Assembly (NCBI GenBank): GCA_002914845.1 | Contig: JXTC01000135.1 | Span: 166,224-230,223, forward strand | Origin: Trema orientale | Lineage: Eukaryota > Streptophyta > Magnoliopsida > Rosales > Cannabaceae | Direction of reading: 5' to 3' | Length of the DNA stretch: 64,000 nt | Part shown: piece by piece, positions 1 through 12,900 of the stretch | Position numbering within the stretch: the first letter of the stretch is position 1 | How the letters are laid out: each line of letters begins with the position of its first letter | Made by a program: the position numbers and the translations under genes | The notes under the pieces: generated by a model | What the model saw: only the letters and a program-made list of their open reading frames with translations | Told to the model about the DNA's origin: nothing | Database searches by the model: none

Positions 1-890
1 CTTCATAAAATAATTTTTAGCATTTGAAATTTTAAGATCTAGATTATATGTTGATATTATAGTCTATTTTTTATACAGATAAATATGCCATATATCTCAA
101 ATTTTCTTTATTGTTTTTTTCTTCTCAAGCATAGATAGTAAACACATACATGCCATGATTGATGGGATCTATCCATGACATATAAGCTTTAAGGATGTCA
201 TAACATAACCATCGAGGCGAAAGTATGGACCTAAAAGATTGAATGGAATTCTAAGAAATTTTTTTACTTCAATTAAATTAAGTAAGGGGATTCATCATTC
301 AAAGAAAAGTAGATTACTCAAGAATTTGCTATTTCATTTATTTTATGCAGTAATTACTAATTGAATAAAGAAAACAATTCAAAAAATCTATTAAAAAAAT
401 AAAAAAAAAGAGAAAAATGAATCGATGAAATGTTGCTTGATCTTCTTTAGTAAGTAAGGAGTAAATCCTTTCGTTGTTTTAGTGGGACCCTCTTTTTAAC
501 ATTTATTTGGTGTAACTACTTGAGCAGAATGAAGGAAAAGAATTAAAAATGCTACTAATTCGGGGTATAATGACTAGTCTTATACTAAGCTCGAGTCCAT
601 CATATGGACAAAATTAAAATTTAGAAGTTTTGAATATTTAATAGCAATTGGATTCACCAAATAAATCTTCATATATAGGAGGGGTTTTGCGCCCTCTACA
701 CTTAGAATTTTTGACAAAATTATACCGTCATATTTAAAATTTTTACAATTTTTTTTTAATCCAAATTGACCAAAAGATTTCTCATTTAACATGAATTTCA
801 AATTAAAAATATCTCAATTTTGTTCACAAATACTTAAATGTAGTGAAAATTAAAATAATTTACAGAAAGCACATAGAAGNAGGGAAACAG
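1..890. other. AT-rich upstream region, no gene supported
   Basis: No gene can be supported here. A 73-codon minus-strand open frame (801-580) matches nothing I recognise. The stretch 512-530 (GTAACTACTTGAGCAGAAT) resembles the conserved end of plastid group II introns (domain V region). This part could therefore be a decayed piece of plastid DNA in the nucleus, but that rests on memory of a short motif and is weak. An N at 880 marks an ambiguous base just before the TOP3A 5' leader. Confidence 0.3.
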
Positions 891-896
891 GGAAAG

Positions 897-906
897 GGCG
901 GGAAAA
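897..906 (-). promoter_or_regulatory. E2F-type binding site in TOP3A promoter
   Basis: GGCGGGAAAA on the + strand is the reverse complement of TTTTCCCGCC, which fits the plant E2F consensus TTTSSCGC with S = C or G. It sits about 60 bp upstream of the TOP3A ATG at 968. E2F sites are typical of S-phase genes for replication and repair, so cell-cycle control of TOP3A is a natural inference. Binding itself is not shown. Confidence 0.6.
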
Positions 907-967
907 TCGTCGTCCGCCATTGACACTCTCACTTTGACTCTGCGACTGACCCAAACTCAAATCAGCC

Positions 968-3900
968 ATGGCCGGCGGGCGTGGCACCATCAGAGTTCTG
1001 AACGTGGCCGAGAAACCGTCAGTGGCGAAGTCGGTGGCGAACATTCTGTCTCGGAATCAAGGGCTTCGGGTGAGGGAGGGGCGTTCACGCTACAACAAGA
1101 TCTTCGAGTTCGCATACTCCATCAATGGCCATCCCACCCAAATGCTCGTCACCTCCGTCACCGGACACCTCATGGAGCTCGAATTCGAAGACCGCTTTCG
1201 CAAATGGCACTCCTGCGACCCCGCGCAGCTCTTCCACGCCCCCGTCCGCAAGTTCGTTCCCGAGGACAAACTCGACATCAAGAGAACGCTCGAGGAGGAA
1301 GCGAGGAGGTGCCAATGGCTTGTCCTCTGGCTCGATTGCGATCGAGAAGGAGAGAACATCGCTTTCGAAGTCCTTCAAGTTTGCACCGCCGTTAATCCTC
1401 ATCTTACCATTAAGAGAGCCCATTTCTCTGCATTGATTGAAAGGTTTCCTATCTTTTTCTTCTTTTTCTTCTTTTTTCCCCCCCTACTAAACCCTATTTT
1501 TCTTGTTTAGTTTTTGTTTGATGTTGATGAATAGGTTCAATTTTTTGTATTTCCTTTGCTTCTTTTTTTTTTTTTTTTGTAATTAACCCCAAGTTTTTCT
1601 TGCTTGATTTTCGTTTAAAGGTAATTTTATACACATAATAGAGATAGAGAATTTTCTGTTTTGTTTTCGAAATTCTCCCTAATTTTTCTTGCTAATTTTT
1701 GTTTGAATGTAACATTTTATTCAATAATTTCTGTTTTGTTTGTGATAAACCTGAGTTTTTAATTTTTGTTTGATTTTGATGAAATCTCAGAGACATTCAT
1801 GAGGCTGCGCAGAATCTTGTTCAGCCTAATAAATTCTTTGCTGATGCGGTGGATGCTCGGCAAGTCAGTAGCTTTCCTAACCAAACACCACACTTCTTCT
1901 TTGGGAATTCATTTTTGTACCTGTTGAGATTTCGTTTTCGGGTGCAGGAAATAGATCTTCGTATTGGTGCCTCTTTCACCAGGTTTCAGACTATGTTGCT
2001 GAGAGATGCATTTGTTATTGATGCCGCTACAGATGAGAGAAACCTTGTTCTAAGTTATGGTCCTTGTCAGGTATTTCTCTCATGCCAGCTTGAATAACAG
2101 TGACAGGACTAATTCAAATTTCGGGTACTGGTTGGTTTACATTTTCGATTTTTCCCATCTTTTTTTTTTACAGTTTCCTACACTTGGATTTGTAGTTGAA
2201 CGTTATTGGGAAGTACAATCACATGAGCCTGAAGAATTTTGGGTCATCAACTGTTCACACAAATCTGATGAAGGCATCGCCACATTCAATTGGATGTAAG
2301 CTAAGAAGAAATTTGTGCAGAGTATTTATTCTTTTTGAGCTTTAGTAGTCATGAGTGTTACAAGTTTAATAGTACTTTTAATTTTGCAGGCGTGGCCATT
2401 TGTTTGATTACACTTGTACAGTTATAATTTATGAGATGTGTGTCCAGGAACCGACTGCAACTGTGAGTGAACTTGAAATGTGCATATTGAGAACTTTGAA
2501 GTACCTATTTAAAGCAGCTTCTTTTACATTTTTGGTTGCATTCAGGTCACAAATGTTAGAAAGCAGGAGAAGCTTAAGTATCCTCCACATCCTTTGAATA
2601 CTATTGAGCTTGAAAAGCGTGCGTCCCGATACTTCCGCATGAGTTCTGAACATACCATGAAGGTGAGCACTTAGCTCCCCACATTTGCTAATCTCTGTTG
2701 AAATTGATAATGTCATATACCGAATTAAGTAGAAATGTAGAATTACTTCATAGAAGTTTATGCCGTGCCGGTAATAGGGTCAAAATATAGTTTTTTTTTT
2801 CCTTGTGGTGGGGGCCATACTTGATGTAAGCTAAAGATTATGTGTTTTTCTATCAGTACACAAGTTAACAGACGTCTCATTTTCATGAATTAAAAAGGAA
2901 ATCTGTTCTTTTCAATGTTTAATATGACATTTCGTATGAATTAGATTAAACTTTCATATATAAGCACAATGTTAGAAATTTTTTTCTCATTTGAGGTTGA
3001 AAGATTAACCTGGGAAAAATTGTGGTGGTGGGGTATCAACTACAGCAACAACAAGTTGAAATATTTGGGTTTTAGTGTTTGGAGATTGTTATTATTATTT
3101 ATTATTATTATTTTTTCCCTCGGAGATGAAGATAAAGAAGTTTGTTTGGAGTCTCCTTGGGAAAAAGTTAATTCTAGGTTGCTGTTTGGATCTTTGACAC
3201 TTAAGAGTTCAAAGATTTGATGTTTTTAGATTTGATTAGGGATTGATTGGTAACTTTAAGCTGATATCTTGTCATCTTTTGTATTTTCTTACCTTTTTTG
3301 ATACAATTGGTCCCTGTTACTTATAAAAAATAGTTGAAATATTTGGCTTATGGTGTTTCGTATTTCATGGGTGAAGGGCGTCTGATGTATCTTGCCCTTC
3401 CCTTGAAAGGAAATTCTATTTCTCCAGGTATTAAGTATAGGAACTTCTTGACGAGGGCAGAAGGAGAGGAATGAAGTTTACACTATGTTTGGTAAGAAGG
3501 AAGGAGAATAGAAAGGATGGATAGATTAGGAAGGAGGGGAGTATGAGGAATGGAGAAGATAATAGTTCTCTTTCAAGTTGTTTGATATTGGAAGGAGATT
3601 TGAAAGGATGGATAGATATTTATTTGTAAATTTATATATTTGTTTAATTTTTTGAAAGGTAATTGTCATTTATCCTTCATTCTTTCATTCCTTCCTCTCA
3701 TCCTTCAAAGGAGTGAAGGACTTGATTTGTAGGCCTAAAGGGGCTCTCACCCCTCCACCTCTAATCTCCCTCTCATCGACCTCTTGCAAGCACAAAAGGA
3801 AAAAAAAAAAAAAAAGAAGAAGAAGAAGAATACGAAGAAGATGGATTTTAGCTGTCCTTCCAGCCCTCTTCATCCTTCCACATATCTTCCCAAACAAAGC

Positions 3901-6900
3901 CGTAGACTCATTCTAGGAGTTTCTTGGAGGATAAACACAACTTAAACCAGCCTTCTGGTATTCTCAACAATACCCCTGGAGTGGAATTTAACTCCTAATA
4001 GACCTATAGCATGCCCAAAAAAAATATGAAAACGCAAAATAAACACTAAATGTCCTACATCTATTTCTCTTGTAACAACAATCCACTGGGTTTGCAATCA
4101 TTTTTGGAGTTGGCAGGCTCTTTAGGTTATTGGTTGCAATTCCAATGTGGTTACTAAGGATTTCTTCAGGAGTCCTAGGGAATTTATTCTCAATTTCTTC
4201 CAAGTTTACCTTAAGTCATATCAACTTGACTACTGGGAACAGGGTAAAAGCTTGCTTTTGAGAAGACGAGTGGAGTAAGAAATTATTCTACTTCTCTCTA
4301 ATCTTTTCTTTGTTTTTATTTTACTGTTGCATTTCTTCCTTAATATCTACGTTTATCAGTCGGAACTCAAATTACTTATTTGATTTAATTAAGAGACATT
4401 GTGATTGGACTGCTGTCACCTTCTGCTACCGAAAATTGGAGGAAGAAAAGTAGGAGAAACTTGTTTTATTTTGCTTATTAGTACTTGAGATAATATTTTA
4501 AAGTTTATTGTTTTTGGTTTTTTTTTTTGTTTTTTGGGAAATTGCCTATTTTCCCCTTTTTTAAAAATTTTTTTTTTTCAGTACTTGTCCTCCAGCTAAA
4601 TCCTACAATATTCGAGAGGCAAGAAATTAGCATATTGCTAGGTAGGTCTCCATGAGGAATCAAACCCTGGACCTCATGGGACCAAATCATAGGTCTGTCT
4701 ATTTGACCTAACCCTCATGGGTATCTTTTTGTGTATTGTAGCTGACAAAGTTTTACTTCTTCTATATTTATATGACATTTTCAACTTGGGGCTCACAAAT
4801 TTTCTTTGTACAGGTGGCAGAAGATCTTTACCAGGCAGGTTTCATCAGTTACCCTCGCACAGAGACTGATTCCTTTTCTCAGAGGACTAATTTGCGTGTA
4901 AGTAACTGTTTTTAACTTTTAAGGGTAAAACTTTCATTGAAATCAAATGGAGTTTATGTTTTCCATTGGTTTGACGACTTAATTTTCAGAAATGGAATAG
5001 ATTGAGCAATGAGGTAAATATGAGAAACATTAGCAAAAGCAAAATAAATTAAATAAAAAGCAAAATAAATTAAATATAAGGTGCATGAGAGAAATCAAGA
5101 GAAAATGTAAAGTGAGCGAGCGAAATGATTTGAGATTTCTTAACTCAATAGGCGATAGTGGAAGAACAGCAAGGGCATCCTGTTTGGGGATCCTATGCAC
5201 AAAGATTACTGGACCCTGGAGCTGGAATTTGGAGAAACCCTAGTAATGGTGGACATGATGACAAGGCCCATCCACCAATACACCCAACAAAATTCTCCGC
5301 TGGAGAACCAGGATGGAGTCAAGATCACCTTGTAAGACTCCACTATATGTGTAGTCCAATCCAGAGCATTATTATATGTTCCCCACTAAGTTAATGTTGA
5401 TTTCATTTCTTAGAGGTTGTACGAACTGGTTGTTCGCCATTTCCTGGCATGTGTCTCACAGCCAGCTGTAGGGGCTGAAACTACGGTTGACATTGATATC
5501 GCTGGTGAATTGTTTTCTGCATCTGGGAGGGTTGTACTAGCGGTGAGTCTTCTGCTGCATTCCCAAATATCCTTTGGTTTTTGAAGTGAAATTTGTCTTG
5601 TTTTTATTTTCTGCATTTCTGATTAGTAATATTACTTATGTTTTGGGTGGATAGGTATTCATATCTGTAATGAAGTTCAGAGAAATCTTAATCATCACAA
5701 TTAGGATAAAGTTTCTTGATTTCTTGTGCTGACGGAATTTTAGTTTAAAAGCTTACCAATGCTTTATTCATTTACAAATAGTGTTGCGACTTGCCATGTT
5801 CTTGTTACTCTTATGGAGATTATTATTATTACCAATTCATTTTTTACATAATTAAAAAAAAAAAATAAAGTCTCACCAAAAATCAGTATTTGATGTCTCC
5901 ATAAATATTTTCCTAAATTTCAATCACCAACATTTTGCTTGGTACCATTATTTCATCCCTCTGTGTAGTATTATTGTATAATATAGCATGCAATGCCGTG
6001 AAATGGACATAATCCAACGTATAGTACATCTTTGTGTTGCTCTTCTCCAGTCTTCTCACTTCAAATTTTTTGTTGGAATTTGGTGTTATAAAATACAAAT
6101 TATATAATGTTCTTTCCAGAAACCAATAGACATTTGTTCTACTACCTAATTCAGTGATTCTGATGCTTAACCTTCTTCTATTAACAGAAAAACTATTTAG
6201 ACGTATACCGCTTTGAATCTTGGGGAGGTTCATTGATACCAACTTATGTTATGGGACAACAGGTTTGCTAATATGATCTTGCATTACACTTTAGATTTAT
6301 AATAGGACTTTTGGTTTGTTTGTTTGTTTTTATGTTTTTTCCCCCCCTTTGTATGTCAGATATGCTGCTTTACTTTTTTTGCAAGACATGTATTTTCCCT
6401 CATTTAGATGAGTTTCCAGTATATCTTGCGGCTCATTTCCTTCCTATGATTTGATTTCACTGCTAGAAATGCTGTGTGAGACAACCAAGTTTGAATCAGC
6501 AAAATACCTTAATATTTTAGTTGATTATTTTCCAAAAGTTGGGAAGTTGAGGTTTGTTTATTTATTTTTTATTCTTTTAACAATATTGTCTAATGAATTG
6601 GTTGAATGAGATTTTTCACTGTAAATTATTAAGAGTACTTTTGGCGAGGGAGTTGTGGCTTTTCTGTAATTGTGTTTGTGTGGAGACTTAGTTTTTGTTC
6701 TATGTGGTCTCGTTGTTGGTTTCACCTTGTCCCTAACAGTTGTATTTATCTATTTTTACTACCAATAAATTATCATTTCTTAATAAAAAAAAGGAGTACT
6801 CCTGTTATGAAATTAATATATTGAAGTCAACTTTCCTTTTTTTTTTTCGTTCTTTTTGGTTGAGTGAACCCTTAATCTTTTCCATGACTAGAATGGTGGA

Positions 6901-9900
6901 ATTTTAAATTACAGAGTCATGGAAATACAATTTGTTACGACAAACATAAAAATAACATATTTAAATCTTTGAAGCCTAAAATTAAGTCTCTTTGTAAACA
7001 TAACATATTTGTTTGTTCTCGGTGCATTGTCCAGTTGATTCCCGTCTCCTCCCAAGAAGGGTATATTTTCGTTGTTTTGAACTTGCATATACTTTTGCCC
7101 CCAAAGAAGGGTATATTTTCAATGTTTTGAACTTGCGGGAGGGAGGGAGGGATCTTGAATAACATGACACTTACTGCATTTTGTAGTTTGTTCCAACAAC
7201 ATTGACTCTCGATTCAGGAGTCACTAGACCACCACCACTTTTGAGTGAAGCTGATTTGTTGAGTTGTATGGACAAGGTGAGAAAGTTAGATGCTGTTCCA
7301 TCTGGTTCTGGTTCAGTTATTGACTCATTATATATCTACTTATTTATTCTGTAATTGTTCCAGTGGTAATTGTGAATTTGTGATGACTTATTTCTTTCTT
7401 CTTACCCACATTATAGGAGGGTATTGGTACAGATGCAACAATGCATGATCACATAAAAAAGCTACTGGATCGATTTTATGCAACTAAGGACTCAAACACT
7501 CGTTTCTCGCCCACCAATCTTGTAAACTTTATCCGTCTGTAACTCATTATAGAAATTTCCTTTTCAATTTTGTGTTTGATGGTCTCTATGTTCTTGTAGT
7601 GTTAACTTGGATTTTCTACTAATTGCATCCTAATGAGCATTAATTTAAAGGACAAGTAAGATGGTTAAAAGAGAGAACAAGACATAGTTGAGTTAAAGGT
7701 TTTCCGTGGTTTTTTGAAGTTCCTTTTTGGTATACCACATAAGGATGCCTAAAGTATCAACTGAAGTCAATAAACTGCAGAACTTGGGATTGCTTATCCT
7801 TTGCACTTTGGTCTCTAGTATTAAACCGTAAATGCTACCGTGAAAGTTTTGGTTTTCTTTTAAGACTTCTGAACTTTCTCATAAAGGGGTCTAGAATTAT
7901 GTTCGAGCATATTACATAGGTTCTAATTTTCTTTAAAGGTCCATTGATCAATCACTGGCTAAAAGATGATTTGCTTTGTCAATAGCTACTCAGCTGCAAG
8001 ATATTAAGTCCATTCACCAATGACTAAAAGCTGATTTTCTTTGTGGTATACTGGTTGATTTTTTTTTTTCCCCTTCAGATTACTAGGTTGGTTTACTAAT
8101 CATGATTTGAATAATTGTATCAAATATTTTTAAGTGGCTTGGAAATTATTCTTTTAACATGGAGTATCTAGGGCCTAGGGATAGTAGAAAAATAACCATT
8201 TTCTTTATCATATTTTGACATTGAATTTCATTGATTTGAATTGCTTAATTTCAGGGTGAGGCACTAGTTATGGGATATGATGACATGGGGTAAGTTCATT
8301 TCTGTTTCCAAGTTTTAAATTTAGTATCTTTCGTTCTTTTTCTTAAAGAGTAATAAGAAACTGTCTCATTTGTTCAAGGAGCAGTGGTTAACATCAAAAG
8401 TAGTTACAAAGATTCTTAACAAACAATGAAGTAAATTTAACTAGCACAAAAGAAAAAGGAAGGAAAAAAAAAAAGAGAGAAAAAAAGGAGAGGAGAAATG
8501 TAGTATCTCTGACTCATTTAAAGACTTAAGTCCACAAAAAAAGTAAATCTGTGCAACTTGTTCAAAAACCCTCACCATTTCAATGAATAAAGATATAAAC
8601 GTTTGAGGGACTTCGAGGGAATGCCTGTGGAAAATGAGATTTCTCGGCAAAGAATATCTTACTTCCCTTTTATGTTTTTTCATACAGTAATGTTACCTGA
8701 CACAATCCATAATGCCAGTTGTTTTTATCAATTGATCTTGCAGATGACAATCATTTGGTAAAAAAAAAAAGGGTTTGGATTAGAGTTGGTATCCATAATA
8801 CTACTGTTTTGCATACAGTTGACCACCTTTCCACCTTACTTGTATAGACTTATTTGTAGGGATTTAGAACTAGGTTTCCACTTCTTTTGCTTTCCTTTTC
8901 TGGCTGTAGTGTGCTATATAGGTTTATAAAGTTTCTATTGTTCAATGAGAATCTATGATACCATTTGCAACATGGTATTAGACGAGGTTTTTTCTCCCAT
9001 CTTAATTGCTAAGTTATTTATGCCACTGCTTCCGTACTACAAGCGAGCAAATAATTCTAGGGTTACGGATGGTTGTACACCTAATTATGATTTGTACCTC
9101 ACCCTTTTTTCTCCTTTACGGATGTTTTCCAATTACTTTGGGATGATGAAGCTGGGATGTTGTATTTGGGTATGCCTTTGGGGGGTACGGAAGATTGATT
9201 TTTGGGAACTTGTGATCGCTAAAGTAGCAAAAGGATTAGACGGTTGGAAGAAAGCTTTCCTTTCAAGGGGTGGTAAACCAACACTTATTCAATTGTGTTG
9301 TCTTCTATTCCAATATATTATTTGTAATTATTTAAAGCTCCTTGTAGTGTGATAGATTTATTAGAGAAATTAATGTGAGATTTCTTATGGGAAGGGAGTG
9401 ATCAATTGGGTGGAGAGCATTTGATGGCTTGGAATGTAGTTTGTCTTCAAAGATGCAAGGTGGGCTCAGTACTGGTAAAGTTTCAGCTAGAATAATGCAC
9501 ACTTCTGATGAAGTGGTTGTGGAGGTGATGCAGCACACGTTCATTAGTTTCCCATTTTAGTTTATTTACTTTATTTTTCTTCTTTCCTAGATTGATTTCC
9601 TAGTTTCCAATACTTTTGTTTCCTATTTTTAGTTTCTCGTTTCAGTTTTTCCTTAATTTATGCATTACCAGCACTATTTAAAAGGATTATTGTAAGATTC
9701 TGAAGTTTTTTTTAATCAATTAGAATTTCTTAAAACATTCAGTTTTTATTACTGTTTTGAATATTCATTTTCGTTTTGATTTCAAAACAAACCTTCCGCT
9801 GCACCAAATTGGTATCAGAGAAAGGATTTTTACCTTGATCTGATGGTTGAGGACACGTGGGAAGCAAATCACCGACGATGAATGGCAGTTCGAAATAGTC

Positions 9901-12900
9901 GATGCACGATTTGGAAAAGTCGAACAATGACTCGCCGGGATTGAAGATACACTTCGAAACCTTCCGCAGGTGATTGCTGCGATGATGCTCGAGGAAAGAC
10001 ACGACCCCAGAGCACTACAACCGGACCTGCAAGAAGACTAGACAGCAGCCGACATAGATGTCGGTAGGAATGAAGGAAATCGCAACCCAGCAGGTGCAAA
10101 CCTTCCACTTCGTGTGTTCGCACGGGGCAACCGCGGTATTTTCGGGAGACGTGATGGCGGAAGAGACCAACAGGTGGCCCGTGGCGGCGGCGAAGGTGGA
10201 TTTGTACCTGTTTGTGGGTATCACCAACGGGATCCCCGAATTTTCGATGACTCATCCGACGAAGAGGACAATGTCAATGAAGCTAATAATGCTTTTGGGA
10301 ATGGCCAAAATCGACAAGAGTTCAAGATGAGAATGGATTTACCCACTTTAATGGCCGATTATACATCGAAGATTTTCTCGATTGGATTCACACTGTTGAA
10401 AATTGTTTTGATTATTTGGAGATTCCGGAAGATCGCCAAGTTAAATTGGTAGCATACAAGTTGAAAGGTGGAGCCTCTGCATGGTGGGAACAACTACAGT
10501 TTAATCGACAACGACAAAGAAAGTAGCATGTTCATATGTGGGCGAAAATGAAATGCTTGCTTCAATAACGTTTTCTTCTTCCTGACTATGGACAATTTTT
10601 GTATCAGCAATACCAAAATTGTCGACAGTCAAACCGAGGAGTTTCAGAGTATACCGAGGAATTTTATCGATTGAGTGCTCGATGTAATTTGTCAAAAACA
10701 ATGGATCAACAAGTGGCCCGCTATATTGGAGGTTTTGAAGTTGGCTATTCAGAATAAGTTAGCTCTCCAGAATGTTTGGACTTTAACTGACGCAGTGAAT
10801 TTGGCCTTGAAGATTGAAGCCCAATTAAACCGGCTAGTTACTCAAAGTACAAATAATTTTCGAAGACCTGTTCTAGACATTCCAGCTACTCAAAGAGGGT
10901 CAGCGACGACTGGCAGCAGTGAAGGTAGCTTTAAATTCACACCTCCGGTCCAAGCCCCAGGAAGGGACGAAATGCGAGTGTTGTTCCCAATCGAACAACT
11001 ATTTAGGTGCAAAATCAGCTGTCAAATCGAACCAATTCTGACTCATACACGCGTCTGAATCTTGATAAATGTTTCCGATGCAACCAACCAGGTCACCTTT
11101 CAAATAATTGTCCAAACAGATGATCAGTTAACTTGGTAGACGAAGATGGCGGTGACGACTAACAGGTTCTTGAAGAAGATATCTATGAGGGTGCTGAGTT
11201 TGCAGAAGGAGATGTGGGGGAAGAAGTGGCATGCATTATTCAACACCTTTTGTTTACCCCAAAGAAGTTAGACGACTCTCAGCGACAAAATATTCCTGAC
11301 TCGATGCACTATTCAAAACAAAGTATGCAATGTGATCATTGACAGTGGCAATAGTGAGAATGTTGTTTCTAAGGCTTTAGTGAAGGCATTAAATTTAAAG
11401 ACTGAGAAACATCCTTCTCCATACAAAATTGCATGGATTAAAAAGGGCCCAGAAATTCAAGTATTAGAAGTCTGCAAGGTTCCTTTGTCGATTGAAAAAT
11501 ATTATAAAGATAAGATTGTGTATGACGTGGTGGATATGGATGCTTGCCATATTTTAGTAGGGAGACTATGGCACTATGACGTTGATGCCACTTATAAGGG
11601 TAGACATTATACTTTTGTCTTTTGGTGGTTTGGCAAGAAGATCGTTTTGATGCCGCAATCTCAACTGTCTGAAAATAACTCAGTTACTAAGGAAGTAAGC
11701 CACTATTCACCAACATAATGGGCTCAGATTTCCATGCGCAAATCAAGGAACCGAATTTTGTTGTAGCATTGGTGGTTAAAGGCCAATCTGACACCACTAT
11801 TGAGATTCCTCCAAAGGCTCAAGAGGTACTTGCTGATTTTACTGATCTATCTCCTGATAAATTACCTGACACGCTACCTTCTATGTGAAATATTCAACAC
11901 CATATCGATTTAGTACCCGGAGCCAGCTTACTTAACTTGCCACATTATCTTATGAGTCCAACTGAGTATGAGGAGTTGCAGCGACACGTTTACGAGTTGC
12001 TTGATAAAGGCTTGGTTCGTGAGAGTATGAGTCCTTGTGTAGTTCCAGTCTTATTTACTCCGAAGAAAGATGGAAGTTGGAGGATGTATGTGGACAGTTG
12101 TGCTATACATCGGTTTCCCATACCACGTCTTAATGATATGCTTGATAGATTGGAGGGAGCTGTGGTGTTCACTAAACTTGATTTACCTAGTGGATATCAT
12201 CAATTCATCCTGGCGATGAGTGGAAGATAGCCTTTAAGACTAAGGATGGCCTCTACGAATGGTTGGTGATGCCATTCGTGTTGTCTAATGTACCTAGTAT
12301 CTTTATGCGTTTGATGAACCAGGTTCTTCGACAGTTTATTGGAAGATTCGTGGTTGTTTACTTCGATGACATCCTTATTTATAGTTGAGATGAGGATGAA
12401 CATTTGATGCATCTCAAGGAAGTTCTTTTAGCTTTACGAGCTAATAAACTGTATATCAATCTTAAAAAATGTAGCTTTATGGCTGACCATCTTTTATTTC
12501 TTGGCTTTATAGTGAGAAAAGATGGCATTCAAGTTGATGAAGCAAAAGTGAACGCAATTCGGGAGTGGCCAACTCCGAGAATCGTGCTTGAAGTACAAAG
12601 CTTCTATGGCTTGGCCGCTTTTTACAGGCGCTTTATTTGAGGATTTAGTATAATCATGGCGCCTATTACTGATTGTTTGAAAAAGGGTCAATTCCAGTGG
12701 GGTAAGTTGCAAGAAGACAACTTCAAGTCAATGAAAGAAAAGTTGTGTACTGCACCAGTATTAGCACTCCCCAATTTTGATAAAGTGTTTGAGGTTGAAT
12801 GTGGTGCATCAATTTTGGGAATTGGGGCTGTTTATCCCAAGAAGGTCGTCCAGTAGAATTTTTTAGTGAAAAGATTAGTGCACCTCGCCAAAAGTGGACT

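Noticed and set aside
934..1436. Several overlapping long open frames on both strands over TOP3A exon 1
   Set aside because: They are shadow frames of the GC-rich first exon; only the frame from 968 has the Toprim motifs and joins to exon 2 in phase.
8945..9145. First part of a 135-codon frame, at first read as LINE sequence
   Set aside because: The 19-bp duplication places the LINE start at 9165; the codons before 9146 are plain TOP3A intron and show no reverse-transcriptase motif.
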